A DNA stretch of 64,000 bases from NCBI GenBank assembly GCA_017938315.1, contig JAGBBV010000032.1, positions 1-64,000 on the forward strand, written 5' to 3'. Under the pieces are notes generated by a model that saw only the letters and a list, made by a program, of their open reading frames with translations, was not told the DNA's origin and searched no databases. The position numbers and the translations under genes were made by a program. Source of the stretch: Lachnospiraceae bacterium. Lineage in GTDB: Bacteria; Bacillota; Clostridia; Lachnospirales; Lachnospiraceae. Positions 16,549 through 26,707 of the stretch are shown one piece after another. Numbering within the stretch: the stretch's first letter is position 1; the number at the start of each line of letters is the position of its first letter.

Positions 16549-16995
16549 TATAACTTCCCTCACACCCCTTCATAATTATTATTTTCTCGATAAAAGCTTT
16601 TTGAAATCTTTTGTAAGATTTTTTAGAAACACTCTTTTCATAAATGCCCTGCACTGCACAAATGTCTGAATAGCCGCCGTTGCAACAGTGCCCAAGCCGA
16701 TAAAACTTTTAAGAAAAATGTGGTCGACACACTTTAAAAATGTAATAAACAAGCCATTCCAGAACTCGCTGATGCTCAGACATGTTGGAATGGCTTGTAC
16801 ATTTTTTAAAGTGTGCCGACTCATTTTTTACAAAAGTTTTAAAAGGCTTTGTGGCACAAGTTGCAATCGGTCGGCTATGAGTTCTTGTGCAGGGCAGAGA
16901 ATAGGCATATGAAAAGAGTGGGTTCAAAAAATCAAAAAAGATTTCATAAGTTTTGAGAGAAAAAATAATTATGATGGGTGGTGAGGGATGTTATA
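16549..16995. repeat. 447-bp imperfect palindrome without genes (MITE-like)
   Basis: Nearly the whole gap between the DUF6465 terminator and the hrcA promoter is one inverted repeat centred near 16773. The outer ends match (TATAAC at 16549-16554 with GTTATA at 16990-16995, followed inward by CCCTCAC and GTGAGGG). The inner arms match best: CAAGCCATTCCA (16750-16761) with TGGAATGGCTTG (16786-16797), and a GTCG(A/G)CACACTTTAAAAA block in both arms. The loop is about 24 bases. Open frames within it are mirror images of each other and are not credible genes. It may be a MITE, a remnant of an insertion element, or a large RNA hairpin. Confidence 0.85.
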
Positions 16996-17048
16996 GGATT
17001 ATGGCGGGATTTTTAGAATTTTTTAATAATTAATTTAGGGGATATGTG

Positions 17049-17077
17049 TTGACAATAAATATGGTAAGTGATATTTT
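17049..17077 (+). promoter_or_regulatory. SigmaA-type promoter of the heat-shock operon
   Basis: A perfect TTGACA (17049-17054) and TATTTT (17072-17077) are spaced by 17 bp, and the CIRCE operator begins 13 bp after the -10 box, overlapping the transcription start region. Confidence 0.8.
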
Positions 17078-17090
17078 ATGTATGAAGGTG

Positions 17091-17117
17091 TTAGCACTCT
17101 TTTGAATCGAGTGCTAA
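17091..17117 (+). promoter_or_regulatory. CIRCE operator (HrcA binding site)
   Basis: TTAGCACTC (17091-17099), nine bases, GAGTGCTAA (17109-17117) is the exact CIRCE consensus. HrcA, encoded 36 bp downstream, binds it and represses the operon until heat stress diverts the chaperonin that keeps HrcA active. Confidence 0.98.
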
Positions 17118-17152
17118 TAAACGAGGTAAACAAAGGAAAGGGGACGACGGTT

Positions 17153-18187
17153 ATGCAGTTAGATGAGAGAAAAGTAAAAATTTTACAAGCTATCATCCGT
17201 AATTATTTAGAGACCGGAGAACCGGTAGGCAGCCGTACCATTTCCAAGTATACGGACCTTAATTTAAGTTCTGCCACTATCCGAAATGAGATGGCGGATT
17301 TAGAGGAAATGGGATATATCGTTCAGCCTCATACTTCAGCAGGGAGAATTCCCTCCGATAAGGGATACCGGTTCTATGTAGATACCATGCTTCAGGAGAA
17401 GGATAAGGAACTGGAAGAACTTAAGGAGATGATGATTGACAGAGAAGACAAGATGGATCATCTCTTAAAGCAGGTAGCAAAACTTCTGGCGGTGAATACT
17501 AACTATGCAAGTATGATTTCCGCTCCGGCAGTGCACAGGAATAAATTGAAATTTATCCAGTTATCCAGGATGAATGAAAATCAACTTTTAGCTGTTATTG
17601 TTATGGAAGGAAATATTATTAAGAATAATATACTTCCCGTATCGGAAAACTTAGATGATGAAACCATATTAAAGCTTAACATCTTATTGAATACACATTT
17701 AAACGGTCTGGCTTTAGAGGAAATTAATTTAGGAACCATTTCCGTACTGAAGCAGCAGGCGGGTATTTACAGTGATATTATCGGCGAGGTAATGGATGCC
17801 ATCGCAGAGGGTATTAAAGCAGAAGAAGATTTGCAGATTTATACCAGTGGAGCAAATAATATATTCAAGTACCCGGAGCTTGCAGATAATCAGAAAGCCA
17901 GCGAAATTATCAATGCGTTTGAAGAAAAGCAGATGCTTACAGAACTGGTACATGATAGACTTTCCGATGAAGAAAATACCGGAATCCAGGTATATATCGG
18001 TAATGAATCTCCCATTCAGACTATGAAGGATTGCAGTGTGGTAACGGCAACCTATGAGCTTGGTGAGGGGATGAGGGGAACCATCGGTATTATTGGTCCG
18101 AAACGTATGGATTATGATAAGGTAATCGGGACACTTAAGACCATCACTCATCAATTAGATGATTTATATAGAAAAGACAAGACGTAG
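17153..18187 (+). CDS. hrcA: Heat-inducible transcription repressor HrcA
   Basis: The 344-residue protein begins MQLDERKVKILQAIIRNYLE, with the winged-helix DNA-binding domain in the first 100 residues (TGEPVGSRTISKY, LSSATIRNEMADLEEMGY and QPHTSAGRIPSDKGYRFYVD) and the effector domain behind it. An earlier in-frame ATG at 17078 is rejected because it would lie in the -10 box and read through CIRCE. An AAAGGGG precedes the ATG at 17153. The gene is the first of hrcA-grpE-dnaK-dnaJ and autoregulates through the CIRCE site. Confidence 0.97.
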   Translation: MQLDERKVKILQAIIRNYLETGEPVGSRTISKYTDLNLSSATIRNEMADLEEMGYIVQPHTSAGRIPSDKGYRFYVDTMLQEKDKELEELKEMMIDREDKMDHLLKQVAKLLAVNTNYASMISAPAVHRNKLKFIQLSRMNENQLLAVIVMEGNIIKNNILPVSENLDDETILKLNILLNTHLNGLALEEINLGTISVLKQQAGIYSDIIGEVMDAIAEGIKAEEDLQIYTSGANNIFKYPELADNQKASEIINAFEEKQMLTELVHDRLSDEENTGIQVYIGNESPIQTMKDCSVVTATYELGEGMRGTIGIIGPKRMDYDKVIGTLKTITHQLDDLYRKDKT

Positions 18188-18201
18188 GAAGGATGAGAGA
18201 C

Positions 18202-18840
18202 ATGGAAGAAAGAAAAAAAGACTTACAGGACGATGTGATAAAAGAAGAAGCTCAGGATGCAGAAGAGCAGACAGAAACAGATGCCAAGGAAAATGAAGTG
18301 ACAGAAGAAAAAACAGCGGAAGCAGAATCTGAGCAGTCACAGGGACCGGGAGATAAAGCAGAAAAAAAAGCTTTTAAGAAAAAAACAAAAGATAAAAAGC
18401 AGGATGCCTTGAAAGAAAAGGTAGATGAACTGGAAGATAAAGTAAAACGTCAGATGGCAGAGTTCGACAACTTCCGCAAACGTACCGAAAAAGAAAAGGC
18501 AGCCATGTTTGAAACCGGAGCAAAGAGTGTGATTGAAAAGATCCTTCCGGTTGTAGACAATTTTGAAAGAGGTTTGGCAACAATTCCTGAGGAAGACAAA
18601 GGAAGTGCTTTTACAAACGGCATGGAAATGATTTACAGACAGCTCATGACAGAGCTTGAAAAGATGGAAGTAAAGCCTATAGCAGCTGTGGGAGAAGAAT
18701 TTAATCCTGAGTTTCACAATGCGGTTATGCAGGTGGAAAGTGAGGAGTATGAATCCGGCGTAGTAGCACAGGAACTTCTGAAGGGATACACGTACAGAGA
18801 CACAGTGGTAAGACACAGCATGGTAGCTGTAGTCAGCTAG
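18202..18840 (+). CDS. grpE: Nucleotide exchange factor GrpE
   Basis: The 212-residue protein has an acidic, low-complexity N-terminus (residues 1-70), a long coiled coil, and the conserved GrpE region with EFDNFRKRTEKEK, VIEKILPVVDNFERGL and the C-terminal KGYTYRDTVVRHSMVAV beta domain. It releases ADP from DnaK. The ATG at 18202 is preferred over the one at 18193, because the AGGAAGG ribosome binding site directly abuts the latter. It follows hrcA by 14 bases in the CIRCE operon. Confidence 0.95.
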   Translation: MEERKKDLQDDVIKEEAQDAEEQTETDAKENEVTEEKTAEAESEQSQGPGDKAEKKAFKKKTKDKKQDALKEKVDELEDKVKRQMAEFDNFRKRTEKEKAAMFETGAKSVIEKILPVVDNFERGLATIPEEDKGSAFTNGMEMIYRQLMTELEKMEVKPIAAVGEEFNPEFHNAVMQVESEEYESGVVAQELLKGYTYRDTVVRHSMVAVVS

Positions 18841-18888
18841 AAACAACAGGTAACCATAAAAGCTAATCACTTTTATTATTATAAATAA

Positions 18889-20787
<1,899 letters not shown>

Positions 20788-20810
20788 GAAAAGCACAATC
20801 AGTAATAAAA

Positions 20811-20836
20811 GAGAATGACTCCAAAGAGTCATTCTC
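20811..20836 (+). other. Perfect intergenic hairpin between dnaK and dnaJ
   Basis: GAGAATGACTC (20811-20821) and GAGTCATTCTC (20826-20836) form an 11-bp perfect stem with a CAAA loop. Only CTTGTG follows rather than a T tract, so it is unlikely to stop transcription fully. It may protect the 3' end of dnaK mRNA or lower dnaJ expression. Confidence 0.75.
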
Positions 20837-20869
20837 CTTGTGCGTATATCAGCGTGGAGGATAATTTAA

Positions 20870-22039
20870 ATGGCAGAACAAAAACGTGATTATTATGAAG
20901 TCCTTGGTGTAGAAAAGGGCGCAGATGACGCAGCCATTAAAAAAGCATACAGAGTACTTGCCAAAAAATATCATCCTGATATGAATCCGGGTGATGCTGA
21001 AGCAGAGAAGAAGTTTAAAGAAGCCTCGGAAGCTTATGCAATATTAAGTGATCCTGAGAAGCGGAGACAATATGACCAATTTGGTCATGCTGCTTTTGAA
21101 GGAGGCGCCGGTGGTGGCGGCTTCGGTGGTTTTGATTTCAGCGGTGCAGATTTTAGTGATATCTTCGGAGACATTTTCGGTGATTTCTTTGGCGGCGGAA
21201 GAAGCAGAAGAAGTAATAATGGTCCTATGAAAGGTGCCAATATCCGCACCAGTGTCCGCATTTCTTTTGAAGAAGCAGTATTTGGCGTGGATAAAGAAAT
21301 CGAACTCACCTTAAAAGATGAGTGTAGCCACTGCCATGGCAGTGGAGCAAAACCGGGAACCAGTCCGGAAACCTGTCAGAAGTGCGGAGGCAAGGGTCAG
21401 GTAGTATTTACACAGCAGTCTTTCTTTGGAACCGTAAGAAATGTGCAGACATGTCCGGAATGTAGCGGTACCGGTAAGGTTGTGAAAGAAAAATGCGATG
21501 ATTGTCACGGAACCGGATATATTGCAAGCCGCAAGAAGATTCAGGTAACAATTCCGGCAGGTATTGACAATGGTCAAAGTGTACGTATCAGAGACAAAGG
21601 TGAACCGGGTGTAAATGGAGGTCCCAGAGGAGACCTGCTGGTAGAAGTAATTGTAGCCCGTCACCCTATTTTCCAAAGGCAGGATTACAACATCTATTCT
21701 ACAGTACCTGTTTCATTTGCTGTAGCCGCACTGGGTGGTGACGTAGTAGTAGATACGGTTGACGGTAAAGTTCTTTACGAAGTAAAGGCCGGTACACAAA
21801 CAGATACAAAAGTCCGCTTGAAGGGAAAAGGTGTACCGTCACTGAGAAATAAGGAGGTCCGTGGAGATCATTACGTTACATTAGTGGTTCAGACACCGGA
21901 TAAATTGTCCGGCGAGGCAAAGGATTTGCTGAAACAGTTTGATGCCCTTACAGGGGATAGCTTAAATGCAGCAAAAAATGTAAAAGACAGTGACACGGAA
22001 CCTGTTAAGGATACTAAGAAAAAGAAATTCTGGAAATAA
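20870..22039 (+). CDS. dnaJ: Chaperone DnaJ (Hsp40, type I)
   Basis: The 389-residue protein has an N-terminal J domain with the HPD triad (YHPDMNPG), a Gly/Phe-rich linker, four zinc-binding repeats ([32 protein letters not shown]) and the C-terminal substrate-binding region. It stimulates the ATPase of DnaK. A GGAGG precedes the ATG. It ends the heat-shock operon and is followed by a strong terminator. Confidence 0.97.
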   Translation: MAEQKRDYYEVLGVEKGADDAAIKKAYRVLAKKYHPDMNPGDAEAEKKFKEASEAYAILSDPEKRRQYDQFGHAAFEGGAGGGGFGGFDFSGADFSDIFGDIFGDFFGGGRSRRSNNGPMKGANIRTSVRISFEEAVFGVDKEIELTLKDECSHCHGSGAKPGTSPETCQKCGGKGQVVFTQQSFFGTVRNVQTCPECSGTGKVVKEKCDDCHGTGYIASRKKIQVTIPAGIDNGQSVRIRDKGEPGVNGGPRGDLLVEVIVARHPIFQRQDYNIYSTVPVSFAVAALGGDVVVDTVDGKVLYEVKAGTQTDTKVRLKGKGVPSLRNKEVRGDHYVTLVVQTPDKLSGEAKDLLKQFDALTGDSLNAAKNVKDSDTEPVKDTKKKKFWK

Positions 22040-22043
22040 AAAG

Positions 22044-22077
22044 ACGTATCGGCAGGGAAAACTGCCGGTACGTTTTT
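22044..22077 (+). terminator. Intrinsic terminator of the heat-shock operon
   Basis: ACGTATCGGCAG (22044-22055) pairs with CTGCCGGTACGT (22062-22073) with one G-T pair, and a T tract follows. Confidence 0.92.
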
Positions 22078-22105
22078 GCCATTAAGTAAAAGTAAAGGAA
22101 AAAGT

Positions 22106-22807
22106 ATGATTAATGATTTTACGGCTCTTGATGTAGAGACAACGGGTTTGAATCCAAAAACAGATAAGCTAATAGAAATAGGCGCCGTAAAGATAAGAGA
22201 TGGAAGGATCACTGAGCGGTTTCACAGCTATGTGTATCCGGGGAGACGGCTGGAAGAAAGAATCACAGATTTGACCGGTATTACTGATGAAATGTTAAAG
22301 GATGCACCACAGATAGAAGAAGTTTTGCCGAAGCTTTTTGATTTTGTGGGAGAAGATGTGTTACTCGGTCACCGTATTTTGTTTGATTATTCTTTTATCA
22401 AAAAGGCGGCAGTAAATTGTAAAATGATCTTTGAAAAAAAAGGAATTGATACACTGAAAATTGCAAGGAGATATCTGCCGCAGCTGGAGAGCAAAAAGCT
22501 TACCTTTTTGTGTGAATATTTCCGCATTCCCATAGAGGCCCATAGAGCTGAGAGTGATGCAGAGGCGGCGGCAAGATTGTATTTTATATTGGCAGAACAG
22601 TTTGGAGGAGAAGAGGGATTTGCACCCATGCCTCTTGTTTATAAGGTAAAAAAAGAAAGCCCTATTACAAAGCAGCAGAAAGAACGGTTATATAAACTTA
22701 TAGAAATGCATAAGATAGTAGTAGATTATGATATAGACAAGCTGACCCGCAATGAGGCCAGCCGCATGACAGATAAAATATTGGCAACCTACGGAAGAGG
22801 CCTATAG
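22106..22807 (+). CDS. DEDDh 3'-5' exonuclease (DnaQ/PolC-exo type)
   Basis: The 233-residue protein carries the exonuclease motifs: Exo I DVETTG near residue 9, Exo II GHRILFDYSFIKKA near residue 90, and Exo III HRAESDAEAAA near residue 149, giving the DEDDh metal-binding set. It resembles the proofreading exonuclease fused into PolC but stands alone, so a role in proofreading, repair or RNA/DNA trimming is possible. The C-terminal 60 residues are basic and unassigned. The ATG at 22106 has an AAAGGAAAAAG site; an upstream frame extension runs into the dnaJ terminator and is not used. The 3' end overlaps the convergent neighbour by six bases. Confidence 0.88.
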   Translation: MINDFTALDVETTGLNPKTDKLIEIGAVKIRDGRITERFHSYVYPGRRLEERITDLTGITDEMLKDAPQIEEVLPKLFDFVGEDVLLGHRILFDYSFIKKAAVNCKMIFEKKGIDTLKIARRYLPQLESKKLTFLCEYFRIPIEAHRAESDAEAAARLYFILAEQFGGEEGFAPMPLVYKVKKESPITKQQKERLYKLIEMHKIVVDYDIDKLTRNEASRMTDKILATYGRGL

Positions 22808-23410
22808 GCATTCTTCCATAAGCATTTGAACAATGCTGTTTTTAAGTCCGGAGTTTAATTCCTTTGCAATAGGCAAAAGCTCATTGATTTTTTGAGGCTG
22901 ATTTTGCTCCTTATAAATTTTGCAAAGCAGTTTGTAAGTGGAACTGATATCGGTGTGGGTGGAAACAGCAAATTCAAGCACAGTGCGTGCTTCGTTAGTA
23001 TAACCGTTTTCATAAAGCTCGTTACCAAAAGTTTGTAGTGTCCTCGCCAAAGTGGTATAACGTTGGTCATAAGCGGATAAGATTTTGATATTAGGTGCGC
23101 CATACTGAAGCTTTAGATCGGTGTTACTGATACCGGTTAAATTGACAATTTTTTCCGTGGAAAGTTCTGTCAGAATTTCATGGCATTCTAAAATGACAGG
23201 ATTGTCACTTAAAACTGACATGGGAAAGGTGTCAAGGGGTATTTGAATGTAATTTAGATCATCTAAGGGTTTTCGTTTGGTACGGTTAGCTGCAAGTTCT
23301 TTTTCCCAAAAGTCATCCATGGTTTTCTGCTCCATATTCCTATGTTTATGAATCTCGTAGGTAAGCCAGAGGCAGAAGACAATAAAACTTGCAAAAAAGG
23401 GGAACTTCAT
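22802..23410 (-). CDS. Membrane-anchored hypothetical protein with a TPR-like C-terminal half
   Basis: The 202-residue protein starts with one transmembrane helix (residues 1-17, FPFFASFIVFCLWLTYEI), so the rest is probably outside or is a cytoplasmic domain held at the membrane. The C-terminal half (FGNELYENGYTNEARTVLEFAVS, then TYKLLCKIYKEQNQPQKINEL) has the size and spacing of tetratricopeptide helices. I do not recognise a family with known function. An AAAGGAT-like site precedes its start. It is convergent with the exonuclease gene and divergent from the small peptide gene at 23467. Confidence 0.75.
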   Translation of the reverse strand: MKFPFFASFIVFCLWLTYEIHKHRNMEQKTMDDFWEKELAANRTKRKPLDDLNYIQIPLDTFPMSVLSDNPVILECHEILTELSTEKIVNLTGISNTDLKLQYGAPNIKILSAYDQRYTTLARTLQTFGNELYENGYTNEARTVLEFAVSTHTDISSTYKLLCKIYKEQNQPQKINELLPIAKELNSGLKNSIVQMLMEECL

Positions 23411-23466
23411 ATATAATATCCTTTCAAAGAAAAATATTGTTTTGATGAGAAAAGAGAGGTTTCATC

Positions 23467-23574
23467 ATGTTCAACTTTAACAACAGAAAAAGTCAAAAAA
23501 TAATTTCTTCCGTAATCATAGCAGTTGTCATACTTGCCATGATAGTACCAACTTTAACATATTTTTTGTATTAA
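23467..23574 (+). CDS. 35-residue single-pass membrane peptide
   Basis: An ATG at 23467 with an AGAGAGG ribosome binding site seven bases upstream opens a 35-codon frame. The N-terminus is polar and basic (MFNFNNRKSQK), followed by one hydrophobic helix of about 20 residues (IISSVIIAVVILAMIVPTLTYFL) that reaches almost to the C-terminus. It lies 26 bases before the vanW-family gene and is probably cotranscribed with it. The peptide could be a regulator or assembly factor at the membrane. The good ribosome binding site and amphipathic layout support it as a real gene. Confidence 0.65.
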   Translation: MFNFNNRKSQKIISSVIIAVVILAMIVPTLTYFLY

Positions 23575-23600
23575 AGCAATTCATATCATAAGGGGAAAAT

Positions 23601-25148
23601 ATGAAAAAATGGAGATGTAGTTTTCTTTGTCTTGCACTTAGTTTCCTACTGTTTGGAAGCATGGAAGTGCAGACGTTCGCAAAAGAAGAAGATACCATAC
23701 TTCCGGGAATTTATGTAGAAGAGATGTCACTGGAGGGAAAAACAGCATCACAGGCAGAAGCTATGGTGAATGAATATGTAGGCACACTTAGCAGCAAAAG
23801 CATTAAGCTTGTCACTGTGAATGACAATGAAGTGACAATTACACCTTCTGACATAGGTTTTTACTGGAGCAATAAGGAAATTATTGATGAAGCTGCAGCA
23901 ATCGGCCAAAAAGGAAATGTTGTGCAGCGCTATAAGATGAAAAAGGATTTACAGTTTGAAAACAAGGTTTTTGAACTGGAATTTGACGTGGATAAAGAAC
24001 TGCTGAAACATGTTTTGGCGGATCAGTGCTCTTACTATAATGTGGAAGCAAAAAATGCAACCTTGAGTAGAGTGGATGAACAGTTTGTAATAGAAAAAGG
24101 ACAGATAGGATGTGTTGTGGATGAAGAGGCTTCCGCAAGCAAAATAGTTGATTATCTGACCGGAGACTGGGATGGACAGGATGCTGTTATTGAACTGGTA
24201 GTGGCAACCGATGAGCCGTTAGGAACGGAAGAGGAGTTAAGTAAGGTTACGGATGTGCTTGGAACTTTCTCAACCAGCTTTTCCACTTCAGGGAAAGCCA
24301 GAAGTGCAAACGTCAGAAACGGATGTGATCTGATAAATGGAGTTACCTTATATCCGGGAGAAGAATTCTCAACCTATGATTTAGTATCACCGTTTTCCGA
24401 AGAAAACGGCTATTATCTGGCAGGATCCTACTTAAATGGCCAGGTGGTTGACAGCCTTGGTGGGGGCATCTGTCAGGTATCTACCACTTTGTATAATGCG
24501 GTTTTACTGGCAGAACTTGAGATTACAGAGAGACATAATCATTCGATGATAGTAACCTATGTAGATCCTTCAGCAGACGCTGCGATTTCTGAATCAGCCG
24601 GTAAGGATTTTAGGTTTGTAAACAGTACGGATATGCCTATTTACATTGACGGTTATACAACGGATGATAAGCAGATAGTGTTTACGATATACGGCGTGGA
24701 GACAAGACCCGAAAGTCATAGAGTTTCCTATGAAAGTGAAATTATCAGTAAAACTTATCCTGATACGGAAGTAATATATACTGATGAATCTCTTCCCATA
24801 GGTTCTATCTCTGTGCAATCAGCGCACATTGGATACAAGGCAAATTTGTGGAAGATTGTTTATGAGAACGAACAGGAAGTAAGCCGTGAAATGGTAAACT
24901 CCAGTGTTTATAAAATGGTTCCCAGATATGCTACAGTAGGTACTGCGACACAGGATCCCAATGCATATAATCAACTTATGGAAGCGATTGCAACCAACAA
25001 TATTGACCATGTAAAAAATGTAGTTGCAGCCCTTACAGCAGCCCCGGTAACAGCAGTTCCGGCAGATCCAAATGCTGCGGCACCGGCACCTGCGCCTGCA
25101 GATCCAAATGCGCAGCCTCAGGCAGCACCTGCCCCACCGGTCCAATAA
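23601..25148 (+). CDS. VanW family cell-wall protein (YoaR-like)
   Basis: The 515-residue protein begins with a signal peptide (MKKWRCSFLCLALSFLLFGS to about residue 28). Residues 40-210 contain two repeats resembling peptidoglycan-binding (YoaR) domains, and residues 225-360 are the VanW domain with YPGEEFSTYDLVSPFS and GGGICQVSTTLYNAVLLAE. The C-terminus from about residue 480 is an Ala/Pro/Asp/Gln-rich tail (repeats of PADPNA) that probably spans or lies in the wall. VanW proteins occur with vancomycin-resistance and wall-modifying genes, but their enzymatic activity is uncertain. It begins a likely operon with the AIR synthase-like gene. Confidence 0.9.
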   Translation: MKKWRCSFLCLALSFLLFGSMEVQTFAKEEDTILPGIYVEEMSLEGKTASQAEAMVNEYVGTLSSKSIKLVTVNDNEVTITPSDIGFYWSNKEIIDEAAAIGQKGNVVQRYKMKKDLQFENKVFELEFDVDKELLKHVLADQCSYYNVEAKNATLSRVDEQFVIEKGQIGCVVDEEASASKIVDYLTGDWDGQDAVIELVVATDEPLGTEEELSKVTDVLGTFSTSFSTSGKARSANVRNGCDLINGVTLYPGEEFSTYDLVSPFSEENGYYLAGSYLNGQVVDSLGGGICQVSTTLYNAVLLAELEITERHNHSMIVTYVDPSADAAISESAGKDFRFVNSTDMPIYIDGYTTDDKQIVFTIYGVETRPESHRVSYESEIISKTYPDTEVIYTDESLPIGSISVQSAHIGYKANLWKIVYENEQEVSREMVNSSVYKMVPRYATVGTATQDPNAYNQLMEAIATNNIDHVKNVVAALTAAPVTAVPADPNAAAPAPAPADPNAQPQAAPAPPVQ

Positions 25149-25180
25149 ACACAAAATAATTGTTTCCCCGGAGGTTTTTT

Positions 25181-26191
25181 ATGAAAGCCGGCAAGATTTC
25201 GGAAAGTGTACTGAAACGTTCCGTTATAAAATACATTGGAAAAAGAGATAAAAAAATGATAAAAGGTGCAGGTGTAGGGGAAGACTGCGCCTTTTTACAG
25301 TGTAAGGGGACGAAACTTGCCGTATCAACCCAGACAGTTACATTGCCGGTAGACCAGACAGCTAAGTATGCGGTATATGCGGCAGTTAATAATTTGGCAA
25401 CAAAGGGAATAAAAACACAGTGGTTAACCATGGCATTGACGTTGCCTACAAGCATGGAAGAGAAAACGTTACAGGATGTGATGAAACAGGCTGACAAAGT
25501 TTGTGAGGACTTGAGGATACAAATTGCCGGCGGACATACAGAAGTTTCGGATAAAGTAAGTGTGCCTATTGTGAGTGTGACAGCCATGGGAACAGAGCTG
25601 CTTTGCGCAAATGATGAGTGTGAACAGGTAGCAGAAGCGATGAAAGAGAAAACAAATCTCGACATCGTAATGACCAAATGGATTGGTCTTGAAGGAACTG
25701 CGATGGTAGCAAGGGAAAAAGAAGAAGAACTTCTTACCAGATACCCCAATTTGCTGATAAAGACAGCACAGTCTTTTGACAGGTATTTATCTTTAATTCC
25801 GGAGGCCGCCACCGCCGGCAGGTCCGGCGTTTATACCATGCACGATATCCGTAACGGAGGAGTGTTTGGTGCTTTGTATGAACTTGCAAAGCGAATGGGC
25901 GTTGGACTATCCATTGATTTAAAGAAAATTCCCGTTAAGCAGGAAACCATAGAAGTCTGTGAGTTTTTTGATTTAAATCCCTATGAGCTTTTATCGGGAG
26001 GCAGTCTTTTAGTGGTAACCAAAGACGGTGAGAGCCTGGTAGAAAAACTTGCAGAGGAAAATATAAATGCAGCCGTAATCGGAAAGACAACTCCCGGAAA
26101 TGATAAGGTAGTTGTAAACGATGACGAGACAAGATTTTTGGAACCTGCAAAAGCGGATGAAATATTTAAAATTGATTTTATGACTACATAG
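25181..26191 (+). CDS. AIR synthase-related protein (PurM/HypE-like ATP-binding superfamily)
   Basis: Starting at the ATG at 25181 (CGGAGG upstream), the product is 336 residues. The N-terminal GAGVGEDCAFLQ segment and a later TVTLPVDQTAKYAVYAAVNNLA region match the nucleotide-binding half of the PurM/ThiL/HypE superfamily, and the C-terminal GGVFGALYELAKRMGVGLSID region matches its second domain. HypE uses a C-terminal cysteine in hydrogenase maturation; no such terminal cysteine is present here. The substrate is therefore unknown. It sits between the VanW gene and an Lrp regulator, which does not identify the pathway. Confidence 0.8.
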   Translation: MKAGKISESVLKRSVIKYIGKRDKKMIKGAGVGEDCAFLQCKGTKLAVSTQTVTLPVDQTAKYAVYAAVNNLATKGIKTQWLTMALTLPTSMEEKTLQDVMKQADKVCEDLRIQIAGGHTEVSDKVSVPIVSVTAMGTELLCANDECEQVAEAMKEKTNLDIVMTKWIGLEGTAMVAREKEEELLTRYPNLLIKTAQSFDRYLSLIPEAATAGRSGVYTMHDIRNGGVFGALYELAKRMGVGLSIDLKKIPVKQETIEVCEFFDLNPYELLSGGSLLVVTKDGESLVEKLAEENINAAVIGKTTPGNDKVVVNDDETRFLEPAKADEIFKIDFMTT

Positions 26192-26221
26192 AAATATAAT
26201 AGAAAGAAGGAAAGGAATGAG

Positions 26222-26707
26222 ATGACGATGAGAGAACAGATTTTAGCAATTATTGAAAAGAACAGCCGTATTGATATTACAGAGCTGGCTGTTATTTTAG
26301 GTGTAGAAGAAATTGATGTTGCCAATGAGTTAAAAGCTCTTGAAGAAGAGGATGTTATTTGCGGATATCATACCATGATTGATTGGGAGAAAACTTCCAT
26401 TGAAAAAGTAACTGCGTTAATTGAAGTGCGCATTACACCCCAGAGAGGACAGGGATACGATAATATTGCAGAGAGAATTTACAGATATCCTGAAGTAAAC
26501 AGTGTGTATTTGATTTCCGGAGGTTATGACCTGATGGTAACACTGGAAGGAAAATCCTTAAAAGCAATTTCCAGCTTTGTATCCGATAAACTTTCCACAT
26601 TGGATGGTGTGCTCAGCACAGCAACTCATTTTATATTAAAGAAATACAAAGATCATGGAACTATTATGCATAAAATTGAAGATACAAGGGAGAAGGTGTC
26701 ACCGTGA
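26222..26707 (+). CDS. Lrp/AsnC family transcriptional regulator
   Basis: The 161-residue protein has an N-terminal winged helix (ITELAVILGVEEIDVANELKALEEEDVICGY) and a C-terminal RAM/ligand domain (VTALIEVRITPQ, then GGYDLMVTLEGKSL). Lrp-type regulators respond to amino acids and usually control amino-acid metabolism, often of neighbours. Its stop overlaps the GTG start of the downstream aminotransferase (GTGA at 26704-26707), so the two are made together; the transaminase product or substrate is a reasonable guess for the ligand. Confidence 0.92.
   Translation: MTMREQILAIIEKNSRIDITELAVILGVEEIDVANELKALEEEDVICGYHTMIDWEKTSIEKVTALIEVRITPQRGQGYDNIAERIYRYPEVNSVYLISGGYDLMVTLEGKSLKAISSFVSDKLSTLDGVLSTATHFILKKYKDHGTIMHKIEDTREKVSP

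Noticed and set aside
16579-16927. Three open frames of 72-81 residues in the 447-bp palindrome
   Set aside because: They are mirror copies produced by the inverted repeat, without ribosome binding sites.
17078-17152. Earlier start codon for hrcA
   Set aside because: It overlaps the -10 box and would translate the CIRCE operator; the conserved HrcA N-terminus begins at 17153.
23601-25148. Vancomycin resistance cluster because of the VanW domain
   Set aside because: No vanA-type ligase, vanH, vanX or vanRS genes are present; VanW proteins of this type are common in clostridia without resistance.
25181-26191. Hydrogenase maturation protein HypE
   Set aside because: The superfamily fits, but the C-terminal cysteine motif of HypE is missing and no other hyp gene is near.
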